A stretch of DNA of 64,000 bases, taken from NCBI GenBank assembly GCA_023078555.1, contig CM041204.1, forward strand, positions 2,696,430 through 2,760,429. The letters are read 5' to 3'. The stretch comes from Ulva prolifera. Lineage: Eukaryota > Chlorophyta > Ulvophyceae > Ulvales > Ulvaceae. The translations under genes and the position numbers were made by a program. Each line of letters begins with the position of its first letter. Position 1 is the stretch's first letter. This document shows positions 48,301 through 60,030 of the stretch, in pieces. The notes beneath the pieces are model-generated. The model was given only the letters and a program-made list of their open reading frames with translations. It was not told the origin of the DNA and searched no databases.

Positions 48301-50129
48301 CACGAGCTGATGTCATTGAACAGTTGCCGTATTCGAGCTGCGTGGTGGAGGCCCTAGCGCGCCATGTGAGATCATGAGCTGTGGCGTCGGGGTGCAGGTG
48401 TACATGATAGCGTACCACGAGTCGGTGGACGTCGCTCGGTTTCAGATGGCTGCCAGCCGCGAGAAGCAGGCCTTCATGTCGATTATCCGCAAGAAGCAGC
48501 ACATGGTCCTGCCCGTTGACGCCGTGCGCCCTCCCCCACCCCCACTCATGCCTCGGCATGCATCTCGAACCATCACACCACCCGCGCACCCACGCCACCA
48601 ATGCTTTGCCCACATCTGCCGTGCGCCAAGGACATCCGGCGGCTGTGTGTCTGTTCTAGCCTGCAGCATGAGTGTGGCCGCGAACGTGCGTGAGTGTCAA
48701 TGTCCCTAACGCTCCATTGAGCGCTGTGCCCTTCCCACCTCTGTCCTAGCGCGTGCACAACTTGTTGCGCACCCGGACTTTTAACGCCGCAGCCCCCCAC
48801 ACTGACGTCCACCCTGTGCGCCTGCAGGCCGGCAAGCTCACGATCGTCCCCAAGACACCCTCCGAGCTCGCGCGCGGCCTCGTCGCCACCGGCGCCGCCG
48901 CGCACTCCGGCAACGCCCTCACGCGCCGCGCCGGCGGCCACGAGCTCGTCGCCGGCCGCACCTCCGTGTCCGCCTCCCTCCCCCCCCGCCGCGTCATCGT
49001 CGACGTCCGCGAGTTCATGTCGCCCCTCCCCGCGGTCCTCTACGGCCGCGGCATGGAGGTCGTGCCGGTGACGCTCGAGGTCGGCGACTTCGTGCTGTCC
49101 CCGGACATCTGCGTCGAGCGCAAGGCGGTGCCGGACCTCATCTCGTCCCTGGACAGCGGGCGGCTGTACACGCAGGCCGTCGCGATGTGCCGCCACTACG
49201 CGACGCCGGTGCTGCTGATCGAGTTTGACCCCGGGCGCGCGTTTGCGCTGCAGGCGGCAGGCGACCTCGGGTTCGACATCCGCGCCTCCAACGTCGCGAG
49301 CAAGCTCATCATCCTCCTGCTCAACTTCCCCAAGATGCGGTGCGGCCCCCGCGGCACAGCCCATGGCTCGTGGCTCTCGGGTGTCTGTTGACTCGGCAGT
49401 GTTGAGTGCATGCACGATCTTGTCGTCTCAGTGTATATGTACTGCCAATGTTTGTGTTGTGCCGAGATGCAGGGCATCGCTGTACTGCACCTGCTCCCCA
49501 TAAAGGTGCATGCAAGCTGTGGCCCAATGCACATGTGCTCCCTTTGCAAATTCAATCCGCATGAGCTGCGGCGTTTCTACGCTCCCAGCCTACGGCGGAT
49601 TTGTAGTCTTGTCACGTGTGATCGAGCCTGGACGGCCCAGCCACCCACTGGCACCAAGCGCCACGTCCAGGACACACTGTACGTCCCGGATAACTGAGTG
49701 GTCGATGCCCCAAAAGATACAGCAATGAAATCATGCGTATGCATGCACGTACAGCACAGCGCGCAGCACAGAGCCCAGCACAGCGCCGCTGCATGCAGGG
49801 TGGTGTGGTCGCGCAGCCTGCACGCGACCGCCGACATGTTCATGTCCCTCAAGCGCAACCACCCCGAGCCCGACGCCGCGGTGGCGGGGGAGGTCGGGCT
49901 CGACCAGAGCGCGCGCGCCGGCGGCGGCGTCGCCAATCCGCTCGCGCGCGACATGCTGCTCGACCTCCCCGGCGTCGCCCCTGGCAACGTCTTCCAGCTG
50001 ATGGACGCCGCGGGCAGCCTCGCGGGGCTCGGGCGGCTCTCGGCCGTGCAGCTGCAGGCGGCGATCGGCACGAAGAACGGCACGATGCTGCACGAGTTCC
50101 TGCACGCGTCGTACCCCGCCGCCGCATGA
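42373..50129 (+). CDS. XPF: XPF/ERCC4 (UVH1-like) structure-specific DNA repair endonuclease
   Basis: Catalytic subunit of the XPF-ERCC1 nuclease, which cuts on the 5' side of lesions in nucleotide-excision and crosslink repair. Exons: 42373-42604, 42723-43174, 43316-43402, 43855-44136, 44584-44823, 45211-45597, 46407-46657, 47780-48143, 48398-48523, 48828-49339, 49799-50129 (TGA). The total is 3264 nt, 1087 residues, every phase consistent. The N-terminus is the inactive helicase-like region (GSTPTQRQ; TRILTVDMLTERL; GIIVLNAHR). The nuclease domain in exon 10 has VDVREF, EVGDFVLSPDICVERK and D four residues after K (the V/IERKX3D motif), then GRLYTQ and PVLLIEF. Exon 11 holds LLDLPGV and the C-terminal HhH2 region ending SYPAAA. 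Odd points: the donor at 44137 appears to be GC, and the linker (exons 7-8, about residues 610-680) carries an RGG-like Gly/Arg run and long Ala tracts. Intron 7 contains a tRNA gene on the same strand. Confidence 0.95.
46982..47054 (+). tRNA. tRNA-Phe(GAA)
   Basis: A 73-nt cloverleaf with all stems paired. Acceptor GGCAATG pairs with CGTTGCT. The D stem is GCTC/GAGC with loop AGTTGGGA. The anticodon stem is CAAGA/TCTTG with loop CTGAAGA (anticodon GAA). The variable loop is AGGTC, the T stem CCTGG/CCGGG with TTCGATC. The discriminator is A, no intron, no encoded CCA. It lies inside intron 7 (46658-47779) of the XPF gene in the same orientation. Confidence 0.95.
47060..47064 (+). terminator. 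Pol III terminator of tRNA-Phe
   Basis: TTTTT begins six bases after the discriminator base, the usual RNA polymerase III stop signal. Confidence 0.75.
47690..47768 (-). repeat. TTACAAGG-family dispersed repeat fragment
   Basis: On the minus strand this resembles the repeats at 20600-20872 and 59805-60030 (GGCGGCGAGGCAGGCAGC block, counterpart of GGCGGCAAGGCGG in other copies). It ends about 12 bp before the acceptor of XPF exon 8, so it supplies most of the 3' end of intron 7. Confidence 0.5.
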
Positions 50130-51616
50130 GGGCGAGGCGCAGGATCGTGTGGAGGGTGCTGCTGGTGGCTCGTGTGGTTGGTTCCAGTATCCTGCCGTCG
50201 TGTGAACGCGGTGTGCTGCAGCAGTTCGGGCATCGCGCTGAAATCTGGCGCTCCGGCGCCACCAGTGGGCGGCGCCTGTGCGTGCATGCCTCGTGCCCCG
50301 CCGCCGCTCGAGCAGCCCTTCAGTGGCGCGGAGTGCGCTGCTGTACATGTGGCGTGGCGGGGTGGCTGAGGACTGTACCCCTCCGTCAATGCGGCACGCA
50401 GTGCAGCAGGACATGGAGTGTAGTGCTGCTACCTGGCTCCGCTGCCGCACCAGTGGGCGAGTTGTATGTTTGGCCCCCCACATTGCTGACGCTGACGCCC
50501 TTGTGGTTTTGATCGTGATGTGTGTGTTGAGAGAATGTGTTTGCTGTGCCGTCTTGAGGCTGGGAGCTCGGGGCTTGGACTGCGGAGAATCATGTGTGCA
50601 CTTTACATGGCTATGTGTGATGTGAGTCCATTTCCGCTTCTGTAACCAGTGCATGGCTGTGGTGCTCTGTGCATGGGCGCAGTGCCAATGCTGCGCCCAG
50701 GCGTGTGTGCAAGATGATCTGGCACACGCGTACTGCACGCCTGTGTGTGATTCATGACAATGACAAGGAAGCGCGTCGGTGTGCGTTACAAGGACAAAGC
50801 ACGCAAGGCAGGTAGCACCGCGAGCAGCAACCAGGGGAACCGCACACCACGCAACAAGCGCTTCGGTGTGCAGCCTCTGTGCTGTTGAGGCCTCACGGCC
50901 TGTGTCCACACGGTGCCAATGGCTATGCATGGCATATGTCAACATAGTGAGTGCTCCTCTAAGCAGGCAGCACCTGCTCGTACTGTGGCCACCTGCCTGC
51001 TGAGCAAGTGTAAGCTGGTGATTATGCTGAGGGGTTGCTCGCCCTGCCTGCCTGGGCATGTTCGATTCACGTACCCTGATTGTATGTCACACGCAGGTAA
51101 ACTTGTGAGAATCTTTCAGCGCAGGCATGCACACGGGAGGTTCTTGAAATGCACAGCAGTGTAACTTACACTGAGTTGCTCCTATCCGGAGATTTGGTGA
51201 ATACGTGACCGGCTGGACAGCATGATTGCATGCAAGCACACGAACACCAGTGTTCTCATAGTGCACCGCGGACGGACACTCAGGATGACACCCTGCCGCG
51301 CATCAAGCACAGAGCACGCACACGTGGCAGAGACACTCTGATGCCTTCACACCAACTTTAGTCAGCTGCCATGTGCGATCACCGACCGCGTGCGGCTCAC
51401 AGTGAGCCCTGCCCTCGCCGACGTCGATGCGATCTGGATACGCAGCTGTACTGCATGGTATCACCCTGCGCTGTGCTTGTATAAACCCGACCCTCTCTGA
51501 TGTATACACTATTCTAGACCTAGCTATCCGATTTTGACTGTCGCACCTGATAGAAGCGCTGCTGTGTCTCAACAGTACTAACACTAGTGTTCGTCCAGAC
51601 CCTCCAGGTTTCCACG
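50130..51616. other. Spacer between XPF and the secreted orphan gene
   Basis: It holds the XPF 3' region, a TTACAAGG-family repeat (50785-50880) and AT-richer sequence. No further gene is supported. Confidence 0.5.
50785..50880 (+). repeat. TTACAAGG-family dispersed repeat
   Basis: GTTACAAGGACAAAGCACGC followed by AAGGCAGGTAGCACCGCGAG matches the copy at 59813-59860 (TTACAAGGGTAAAGGCGGCA, AAGGCGGCCAGCACCGCGAA). The end CGCTTCGGTGT recurs at about 60868 downstream of another copy. Confidence 0.6.
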
Positions 51617-53371
51617 ATGCGCGGGACATCGGCACTCGCAGCTTTCACGCTGCTTCTTCTTTCCCTTTGCTTTCAGGCAGTCGATGCAACACGTCGTGGC
51701 CGCTCGAGGTCGTGCTTCCGGAACGAGTTCGAGGCGTCGTCGATTGGCTCTCTCCTGGTTGCTTCCTTCTGGCGCGACATCCAGGCCTCGGGCTGCGACA
51801 ACGACAAGATCCTCAAGGTCTACCAGACCTACTTCACCGAGGACGTGACGTTCAAGGCCAACGGACAGGTGCGCCTGACATCGATGACGTCCGCACGTGG
51901 AGAGCGAGCTGCATGGCGCTCGCTCATGGCTCAAGTCTTATAGAGAATCGTGTATTGTGTCCACCTACACCTGTTATTCTTGTATCTTGTATGTGTAGAT
52001 ATCTGAGCGTGCCGAGCTGCGTCCTCTGAGCTGCGACATGGCTGACATAGCACGCGCTCGCGCACATGAATAATTTACCGTGCGAAGGATGTACCTGCGG
52101 TCTAGACAAAGCTGAGTTACAAAAGAGTGAACGGGAGAAAACAATCACCGAAACCGAATCTCATCCGAATCAACATCAACATACAGACAAAGCTTCGTTC
52201 GGGCTCCTTGCCACAGAGTGCAATCGGTCAGGAGCTTGTCCAGGAAGCTTAAATGCTGCATGACATATCACTGTGCAGCACGCGACAGGTGTACATGACC
52301 GGTCTTCAGCTTACAATTGTATACAATTGACGGGGTTACATGTGTGCCTGGCATGCACCCTGTGGCAGCCTCGTGTGGATATGTAGCCTTTGGCAACATG
52401 CTGAAGGCGATGCCACTGCGAAAACTTGTGGTATACATGAAGTATGCACCAGTAGACACGGTGCTCGCGAAAGTACGCTGCCGAGGCAAGGAAAAAAGGA
52501 ATAGAACAGCAAAACAGCTGGCCTTTCACATGCAGGAGCTCCCGGCCCCGCCGAACGGCCCCGGTCCAATCCAGAGCATCGACGACATCAACGCCGCCTT
52601 CATCCTGACCGGCATCGTGGGGGGCTTCTGCAGGGAGAAGTACATCTCCTGGGCGGCCTTTGAGTCCGTCGTCGAGGAGCCCGGGCGGTCGTTCCTGTGG
52701 AAGGGCAACGAGGTGTTTGTGCCGCCGGACGACAACCCTGCGGCGCCGCCCCCGGGCCGTGAGGTGAGGCAGCCCCCAGCTAGCTGTGTAATGGGACCAG
52801 CTGGTCCTATTACACATACCTTGCGACACCTGTGGCAGGCGCCTTTCAAGGCCTGTCTGCTTGTCATTTGTCAAGTGTGATGTTCATGAGGCGGTCGCGT
52901 CTGCCTGCACCATCATGACTTGCTAGCATACGCCTTGCTGTAGGTGCACAGGCACTAATGCGTGCATGTTTTGCTGCACGAATGGGGACCCGCAGCGGCT
53001 GCCACCTCTATCTGGCCTTGCCTCATCCACTATCTGCTTGGTCGCGTGTTTTGGGGGCGGCCTCAGAGTCATGTGCATGCAGCCACAAGCACACAGTATC
53101 CAAAGGTATCGCCGACAGCCAGCAACCAACGCATGGACAGGTTCAGTGTGCTTGACCGGGTTCGCAGCAGACCTATCGGCCTGTCTCTATCTCTCTGTTG
53201 TACACGAAATGTGACACAAAAGGTGGGGGGGTTGTGTGTGTGCAGTATTCGGTCACGCTTGACCGCCGCTGCCGGCCGCGCATCTCGGCGATCAACACCG
53301 TCCTCGCGTTCCCCGTCGGCCCCGGCGGCGGCCAGCCGACTGCAGAGGACGCCACAGCAGGGGAGACCTAG
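51617..53371 (+). CDS. Small secreted or ER-targeted protein of unknown function, possibly NTF2/SnoaL-like
   Basis: Inferred exons 51617-51868, 52536-52763 and 53246-53371 (TAG) encode about 201 residues in a consistent phase-0 frame. The N-terminus (MRGTSALAAFTLLLLSLCF, then AVDA) is a good signal peptide. The mature part includes DNDKILKVYQTYFTEDVTFK, which has the look of the first strand-helix of SnoaL/NTF2-like folds. It is followed by DDINAAFILTGIVGGFC and a C-terminal stretch RRCRPRISAINTVLAFPVG. I do not recognise a named family; the NTF2-like suggestion is inference from pattern only. A further short exon within 51869-52535 is possible. Intron 2 contains a 32-bp near-perfect palindrome. 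Confidence 0.6.
52785..52816. repeat. 32-bp near-perfect palindrome
   Basis: Two 16-nt arms (TGTGTAATGGGACCAG and CTGGTCCTATTACACA) are reverse complements apart from one position and have no spacer. It lies 21 bp after the donor of intron 2 of the secreted orphan gene. Confidence 0.9.
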
Positions 53372-54143
53372 GTTGAGATCGAGCTACCACCGCTAAGACA
53401 ATGGCAGCCCCGTACGCACGGCAGCGGGAGAGACGAAGGAACGGAGGTCGAGGATGCTGCACAGGACACCAGTTGACCTGTCGGCCGCGGTGGGCTGCGA
53501 GGCAAGGCCGCAACTGCAGGAAGCGGTTCCTGACGCAGGGCCTGACGCAGGGCGTGGCACTCAGTACTGCTCGGTAGCTGCTCGGTCGGGACGCCAACGA
53601 AGGCCTCATTGGGCTACTTTGAGGGATCCAGAGTCTAGAATCCAATCATGTCCACAGGTGTAACGCTGCCTGAAGATGCCCACTGGCCTAGTGTGTACGC
53701 ACGTCATGTGAAGATGTCTGTTGGTGCATGCAGCGGCCGGCAATGCAATGGATTTTGTTACCTTGGGCATTCACCAAAGACGGGTGCTGCTGCAGCCTGC
53801 TCCACGAACACAGGGCGTGGCCTCGTCCACACGCGTGTCAATACGCCCACGAGCTGCGGCGGCAAGCTCTTGGCAGCGGCTCCTTGATTCTGGCACCAAA
53901 TCAACGTTATTTGTTCTCTTTCGTCACGGCAGGGTCTGGCGCCTGCTTCACGGCCCCACGTCCGGTGCCAAGGCGTGGCATCGAGCGTGTGGGCTCTCAT
54001 GGTGGCCCTTCACATCTGCACCTCAGCATGCACGCCCCACAGCATGCACTTGTCACGGCATACACACGCAACGGCATGCGCGTCTGATCACCAGCCAGCA
54101 AGCCGCTTCCATCTGCGGTCAAACCCGACTGCTTCAGCTTCGC

Positions 54144-54173
54144 CACGACGGAGCTAAAGCATGCTCCGTCGTG
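54144..54173. repeat. Perfect 11-bp stem hairpin
   Basis: CACGACGGAGC and GCTCCGTCGTG flank the 8-nt loop TAAAGCAT. It lies between convergent genes; whether it has a role in 3'-end formation is unknown. Confidence 0.8.
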
Positions 54174-54248
54174 ACGACATGAAAACATGATTGTCTTATC
54201 CAGACCGATCACCCCGCCCCACCTGTGCCGCATACCGCAGCCGCACAA

Positions 54249-54276
<28 letters not shown>
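54249..54276. repeat. Poly-C tract (28 C)
   Basis: Uninterrupted run of 28 C between the two convergent genes. Similar in size to the tract at 13496-13528. Confidence 0.9.
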
Positions 54277-54279
<3 letters not shown>

Positions 54280-54369
54280 CAACGGGGATCCATTTCCTTT
54301 TCATCCTGCATCATGGCACCTCTGCGTCTTGCAGCACAGCCGCACTGTGACACGGCCTCGGCGCTTTCC

Positions 54370-57257
54370 TCACGACTTGGCGCGGAGGTGCGCGGCGGAG
54401 GGGCTGACGAGGAAGTCGAGGATGTAGTCGATGGCGGCGGCGACGGTCGCGCGGTCGGCGGCGGCGCGGCAGATGGCGTCCGGGAGCGCGAGGAGGCGCG
54501 CGAGGGCCGCGATGTGGGGCTGCACCGTCGTCGTCGACAGGCACTGCCGCACCGCGCTCAGCCGCTGCACAGCACGCAGCACGTGGGAAGGGGCACCCCG
54601 ATTCATGGGAGCAGCGAACACACCTCCATGTCCTGGATCGGTGCCTTTTCAGCATGGACAAATCCTTGGACGCCTCGAACGCGCAGCCGTGAAGCAGGTG
54701 GTGAGGGATGGGCACGATGAGGAGCGAGGCCGACAGGTGTGGTTTCGTGTAGGCAGTTGCCCTACGACAAAGCACCGCACGCATGCATGGGACACATGCA
54801 AGGCACAATTCGCAGCCACACTGGCAGAGTGGCAGTCCGGCGCACCACCTCCAGCCGCTGGCCCTCTGCCATCTCCTCAGACGTGATGCCCTTGAACGCC
54901 TTGAACATCTGCAGCCGGACCTTCTTGTTGCGGCCGGGCACGCCGGTGAGGGCCTTGTGCAGCAGCTGCGCCGCGGTCTCCCGCTCCTCGCACGCCTCCA
55001 TCCTCTCCCACAGCGCCGGCAGCGCTTGCAGCTGCTTCCCAGCCCCACGGACCACGCGCGCGCGCCGCACCGCCTCTGCCGGCCGCCCGCCTGCCACCCC
55101 GCCACCCTCCTCCTGCGCTCCACTCGCCTCATCAGCGGCCGCGACGCCTGCACAACGTTATGGCCGGTTCTGTTGCTGCAGCGCGCTCCGGCAACCCATA
55201 GTCACCGCCGTCTGGAGTGCAGGTGCGCCTGTAGCCACAGGGTCAACGGACAGAGCGGAGGAGCCGCACCGGCCGTGCGCTCTGATGTCTCCCGTGACGC
55301 CTGCGCACGTGCGTCCTCCTCTGTACGCGCCTCTGTGCTGCGGCTGCGGCTGGGTGCTGCAGTGGTGGCGTCCGCCACTCCTTCAAAGGGGCTGCTCCTG
55401 CGCATGTCGGGCCACGCATCGGCTCCCGCAACAGGCGCGGCCGGCGTCTCCGGCTGAGTCCAGTTTGCTGGGGCTCCAGCGGCACGCAGCACCCCGGGCA
55501 CGCGCGCAGGTTCCGCAGGCAGCACCCGCCGCGCTTTCGCTGGCGGCGCCTGCGCGTCCGCTCCAGCATCGGCCACTGCCGCATCTGCGGCAGCGGCGCC
55601 CGTCTCCAGGGTGTGCTGGAGCCGCGCTTGCGCGTCAGAGCACTGCGTGAGGGCGCGCTGCGCCTCCTGTAGCACCTCGGACACAAACGGCGACGAGCCC
55701 TGCGCCGGCGCCGCGGCCGCGGCGCTGCCCGGCTCGTCACCGCTAGCGCTGCGCTGCAGCGCCGCGGCACGCGCCGCAGAGATCAGCTGTGTCAGCGTCT
55801 CGGCCGCGGCGGTCGCCTCCGCAAGGCTGCTGTCCGTCCGCCGCCGCCGGCTGCCGCCAAGGGAACTCTCGGACCCCTCCGGCTGCGGCACCTGTGCCGC
55901 CCCGCCCGCCGACGCCTCACGCGCCGAGCCCGCGCCATTGCCGACGACTCCTCTTCTGCCGCTCAGCACGGCCAGCACCTCGCAGTCGTCATCGACCGGG
56001 AGGAACGCGCTCACGCGCGGCGGTGTTGCCTGCGGCGATGGTGGCTGCTGCGGCGATGGGGCGCCGGGCCCCGGCAGCGGCCCGCACAGGGCGGTGTCCT
56101 TCCCGATAGCCGCGTGGCGCGCACACGCCGCGGCCTTTGGCGCGGCGAGGAAGTCTGCGGCGTCCGCGATTGCAGCGACGCGGCGGAGGCGGCCGTTGCA
56201 GCCGCGGCCGAACGCGGCCCGGATGTCGGCGGGGCCGAGGCTGAGGACATGCAGGAGGAGCGTGAGGGCACGGTCAGTGCAGCAGAGGAGGACGTCCTTG
56301 GCCCGTTTGCGAAACTGCAGTGATGCATCGCTGGCATGAGTGTGCTCCTTCAACACGATTGTGCTCTCATGAAACCATCATATGGTGGCCTTTTCCTGGG
56401 TTGACACTGCCAGTCTGCCACTGGGATGTGCGCAAACGCCAGGCATACGAGCACGTGCATGAGGCACATGCATGCAGGGAGGGTGCCGCCTCGGCACTGG
56501 GCGCTCGTGGTGCACTAAGCGTACGCATGCATGGCCAGCATGGGACATATGCATGGCCGTGCGCGAGCAGCCGGCACAGCAGCCGCATGGTGCGGTCTTT
56601 CTGTTTTCGAGATGGCGACTGAACAAGTATCCTGGCTTTTCTATGGTATTGGACAAAAGAAACTCCCCCAGGATACTTGTTCAGTCGCCCTGGGGGAGTT
56701 TCTTTTGTCCAACACCAGCAATGAAGGGACTGGTCGGGACCTTGACGAAAGCGCTGACGATGTGCAACAGGATGAGCCACTCGGTGTCCATGGCGACCGT
56801 CACATCACCAATCAAAAGACCAAGTTCCTAGCTGCGGTAGCTGAAGCCCAGACCGATCAGGATGGCCAGGCGTGTCAGAGCCAGGAACCAACGTGCCAGG
56901 TGACTGCCACGTGACCAAGCACCAGAGGCCCACCTGCTGTTCCTTCGTCACAGTGCCACGGGCGGGCAGGCCCGCAAACCCGAGGATCGCATCGGCCGCG
57001 GCAGAGTGCGTCAGGGCCACCGCCGGCGAGGCGTCTGTCGCGGGCAGCACCCCAAACAGCGCGTCGTGGAGGGTGTGCAGGATGCAGAGGCAGAGGGGGC
57101 CATGCTCCGGGCTGCTCGGGCAGAGCAGCTGCAGGACGCGCCGCCGGACGGCGGGGATGTGGCCGAGCGTGTCTGGGGCGTAGTCAGTGGCCATGAGGGC
57201 CACGACTTCACTTCGGAGTGAGCTGTGAGGGTTGTCGTTGGCGCCGGGGAGCGCCAT
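54370..57257 (-). CDS. Uncharacterised helical protein
   Basis: Inferred minus-strand exons, in order of transcription: 57257-56934, 56314-55270, 55147-54846, 54564-54370 (TGA). The total is 1866 nt, 621 residues, phases consistent, donors GTGGGC, GTGCGG and GTGCGC. Exon 1 encodes a helical N-terminus (LRSEVVALMATDYAPDTL, RRRVLQLLC) that resembles HEAT/TPR-type helices. Exon 2 continues with TDRALTLLLHVLSL and a long Ala/Pro/Ser-rich, probably disordered middle. Exons 3-4 return to helices (WERMEACEERETAAQLLHKA, RLQMFKAFKGITSEEM, AAIDYILDFLVS). No family is recognised. Open frames, GC3 bias and clean splice phases argue for a real gene. The Met at 57257 may be internal if more exons lie upstream. 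The first intron contains the interleaved inverted repeats at 56614-56712. Confidence 0.65.
56614..56712. repeat. Two interleaved perfect inverted repeats (A-B-A'-B')
   Basis: A (56614-56635, 22 nt) is the exact reverse complement of A' (56668-56689). B (56649-56672, 24 nt) is the exact reverse complement of B' (56689-56712). A' overlaps the end of B by five bases and abuts B'. The order A-B-A'-B' is that of an H-type pseudoknot or of two competing hairpins. It lies in the first intron of the minus-strand orphan gene. Confidence 0.95.
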
Positions 57258-59804
57258 GTTGTGAGGGCACGCCTTCGGCTACTCCGTGTGCCAGTTTCGG
57301 GCTCTGGCGTGGAGCCGGGGTCGGACAACCCTGCATGGTCACGAGGTGATAGTGTGCGGTGGCCTGCAGGAGGCCTGTGGGCTGAGGGACGGCTCAGTGC
57401 AGTTGCTGAAGGTGGGCACTTGGCATGCAGCAGGCAGCACTGTGATGCAGACAGCCTGGCTCAGGCCTCCATGAAGAGGACAGCAGTGACTGCATGTACA
57501 CGCTTGACGGGGGCAGTCACACATTCCATGGATGTGCATTCGTGCGTCAGATCGGCTATGCAGCTCTGAGGCATCAGGATGTGCATGTGTGCGCGTGAAT
57601 GGGCCAGAAAGCCTGGAATCCCGGCTGAGGTGTGATTTGTGTGGAGCTGAGCTGACAGAAAGTCAGTGTTGCAGTGTGCGCTCCTCGGGAGCACAAAGCA
57701 GGCAGGTATTTCATGAGCCAGGTGCAGCAAGCACGATGCCACCCATAGTGCCATGACCTGACGCAGCTGATGCAAGCCGTCAAGAGTTCTGTGCAGTCCT
57801 TGATTGTGAAAAGCGTGTGCATTTGTATGATCCTGGAAGCTGGAAATTAGAGGTTGCATGCTGCGATTGGCCTTCGATCGAATGCCCACCACACAACAGA
57901 GCCATGGATCATGCCAAACAACAAAGACATTTGAGTTAAAGCATGCTGATGACCCGCAGGGCCTGCTCATCTGTGCTATGGATCGAAATTAGCTGTATCA
58001 CGATATCGCATCGGATACCGACGAGTGCTGTTCACTCACCGAGCCGCACACCAGACGCGCCTATCGACAGACCAGCCAGACTAGAGTCATCAAATACAAA
58101 TTTTAGGCCCCTGTGTGCGCGGAAGTTGTGTATGGGACAGCGATAACAAAACAAGAAATTGTCGCCAGGTCAAGTTCGTCGCTCGCTCCTGTGTCAGAGA
58201 CTTGATGCATGACAACAAGGGCACGGCTCCGCATGCACTGCATTTTCTTTGTGTCTATTTGATCCGCTCGCTCAGTCTACGGTCTGTGTTGCGCTTGCAG
58301 AGATGAGAACGAAGCTAGCACGCCTGCTCGCATACGGCGTCGCACGTTGTTGTGAAGAGCAATTGACAGCACATTCAGCCTCACAGCGTAGTCAAATTGT
58401 GTATCGGCTGGGACATGGAAGGTCTGTGAAGACATGTTTGCATTGAATGGAAGCCATATCAGAGCGTCACCTGATACCAGCTGGTATGGACTTCGTTTTC
58501 GCCCCCTTAGATCCTATCCAGATGTCCGAGAACAAAATTTAAAACATATTTTTTCCTATTCTACCAATGCTCTCTGATTTGAACATGCAGCATATGGTGC
58601 TGCGCACAAGACCTTCTGAATGCGGACAATGCGTTGTACACGAACTCGCTGTGAATGGAACAGGAAACAAGTCACAAATACATGTGAATATTAGATATTT
58701 CATCGGTGTGTGCCAAGAATATTGCTTAGCCACGCGCATGGCGCTTTGGCTACGCAATCGCAGGCCGCGTGGTCAACATGAAGCATTTGAGCTGTCCGCG
58801 TATGTATGCCACGCTTGAACCTGCAAGAGTTCCACCAATATCAGGCTATGTGCCATTTTCCACGACCGAGCGTGGTGTCGAGTGTTGAACCGTGCGCAAA
58901 ACCGACTGCGCATGCAGCTGTCATCTTGAACGCAGCATGTTTTCGCTCGCCGGGCCCACAGTGCACCGCTCTACCTGCGCATTTTTCAGCGCCCGCGGCA
59001 AATTCAAACAGAGAGGAGTCATATGAATGCTTATCTGCCGAACAGGTGACGATGCCATCGCAATCGCGGACTCGGTAGATGTCTGGACACAACTCAAGCT
59101 TAAGCGGCTTTTGGAGCTGAACAGGGCAACACTGCACATTGCGCCTTGCTGTGTTGCACCGCCTTTGGGGCCCCAGGAAGCACTCACGCCGTTCGATACT
59201 GTGTTGAATTGAAAAAGAGATTGCAATCCCCCATTTCAAACTGACATGTGACAGTGGCTCTACGGCCCCATGCACCGCAGAGGCATCAGCGTTTTGATGC
59301 ACTCATGTTTGTCAAAATGCTTTCTGCAAGCCTCGTGATAGCCATGAAAGTGTTCTGGACTGCATGGCAAAGCAATCAGGCCGGCACTCGATCTGGAACG
59401 TGTGCATGTCGGGGTCAGCTGGCATGCATGCGCACATGCATACAACAGTGTACCTCCACCGAGCTCGATCGCTACACTGCAGATGCTTGACTGAATAGCG
59501 TACTGCAGAATGCATGGAAGAGCCTGCGGATCAATTACTCCCCCAGGCATCACAAAATCAGGTCTCGTGCATGCTGAGGCTTGGTTGTACCACCAGGGAC
59601 GAGTGCTCAGTGCCCGTTGCCAAGATCTGAGTGATCACAGAACACACGTATCAATATGAGCCACGATCTGTCTGATCAGGCTCCAACAGGTACTGCTGCT
59701 GCCCCAGTCGTGATGAGCCGCGGCAGTGTGCAAGCCCTTCAGATGTGCATGACCCCCACAAGCCAGCGTGCATGCAGCCATGACTGAAGCACAAGCATGC
59801 ACAC

Positions 59805-60030
59805 ATGGGTGTGTGTTACAAGGGTAAAGGCGGCAAGGCGGCCAGCACCGCGAAAGAAGCAAGCAGAGGAAGCACACACCCAGATACCCACGCACGCAGC
59901 ACACGCAAGTCCCAGCACATTCTCATCAAACGACACAGATCCGCAGACCGCCAAGTACACACCCCCGCACGCAAACCAACACACACAGCGCCCCAAACAC
60001 AACGCCCCAAGCACAACCACACATGTGTGC
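59805..60030 (+). repeat. TTACAAGG-family dispersed repeat, longest copy
   Basis: It starts GTGTGTTACAAGGGTAAAGG and aligns for about 180-200 bp with the minus-strand copy ending near 20862, including a shared block coding KRHRSADRQ in translation (CGACACAGATCCGCAGACCG here). It continues into CACAC-rich sequence. Nothing indicates a real protein. Confidence 0.65.

Larger units (their letters stand above)
53372..54369. other. Convergent intergenic region
   Basis: It separates the plus-strand orphan from the minus-strand orphan, so it should hold both 3' ends. It carries the hairpin at 54144-54173 and a 28-C tract. No gene seen. Confidence 0.5.

Noticed and set aside
54431-56339. Plus-strand frames of 150-300 residues
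   Set aside because: Shadows of the GC-rich minus-strand orphan. Splice phases, stop position and helical content support the minus strand.
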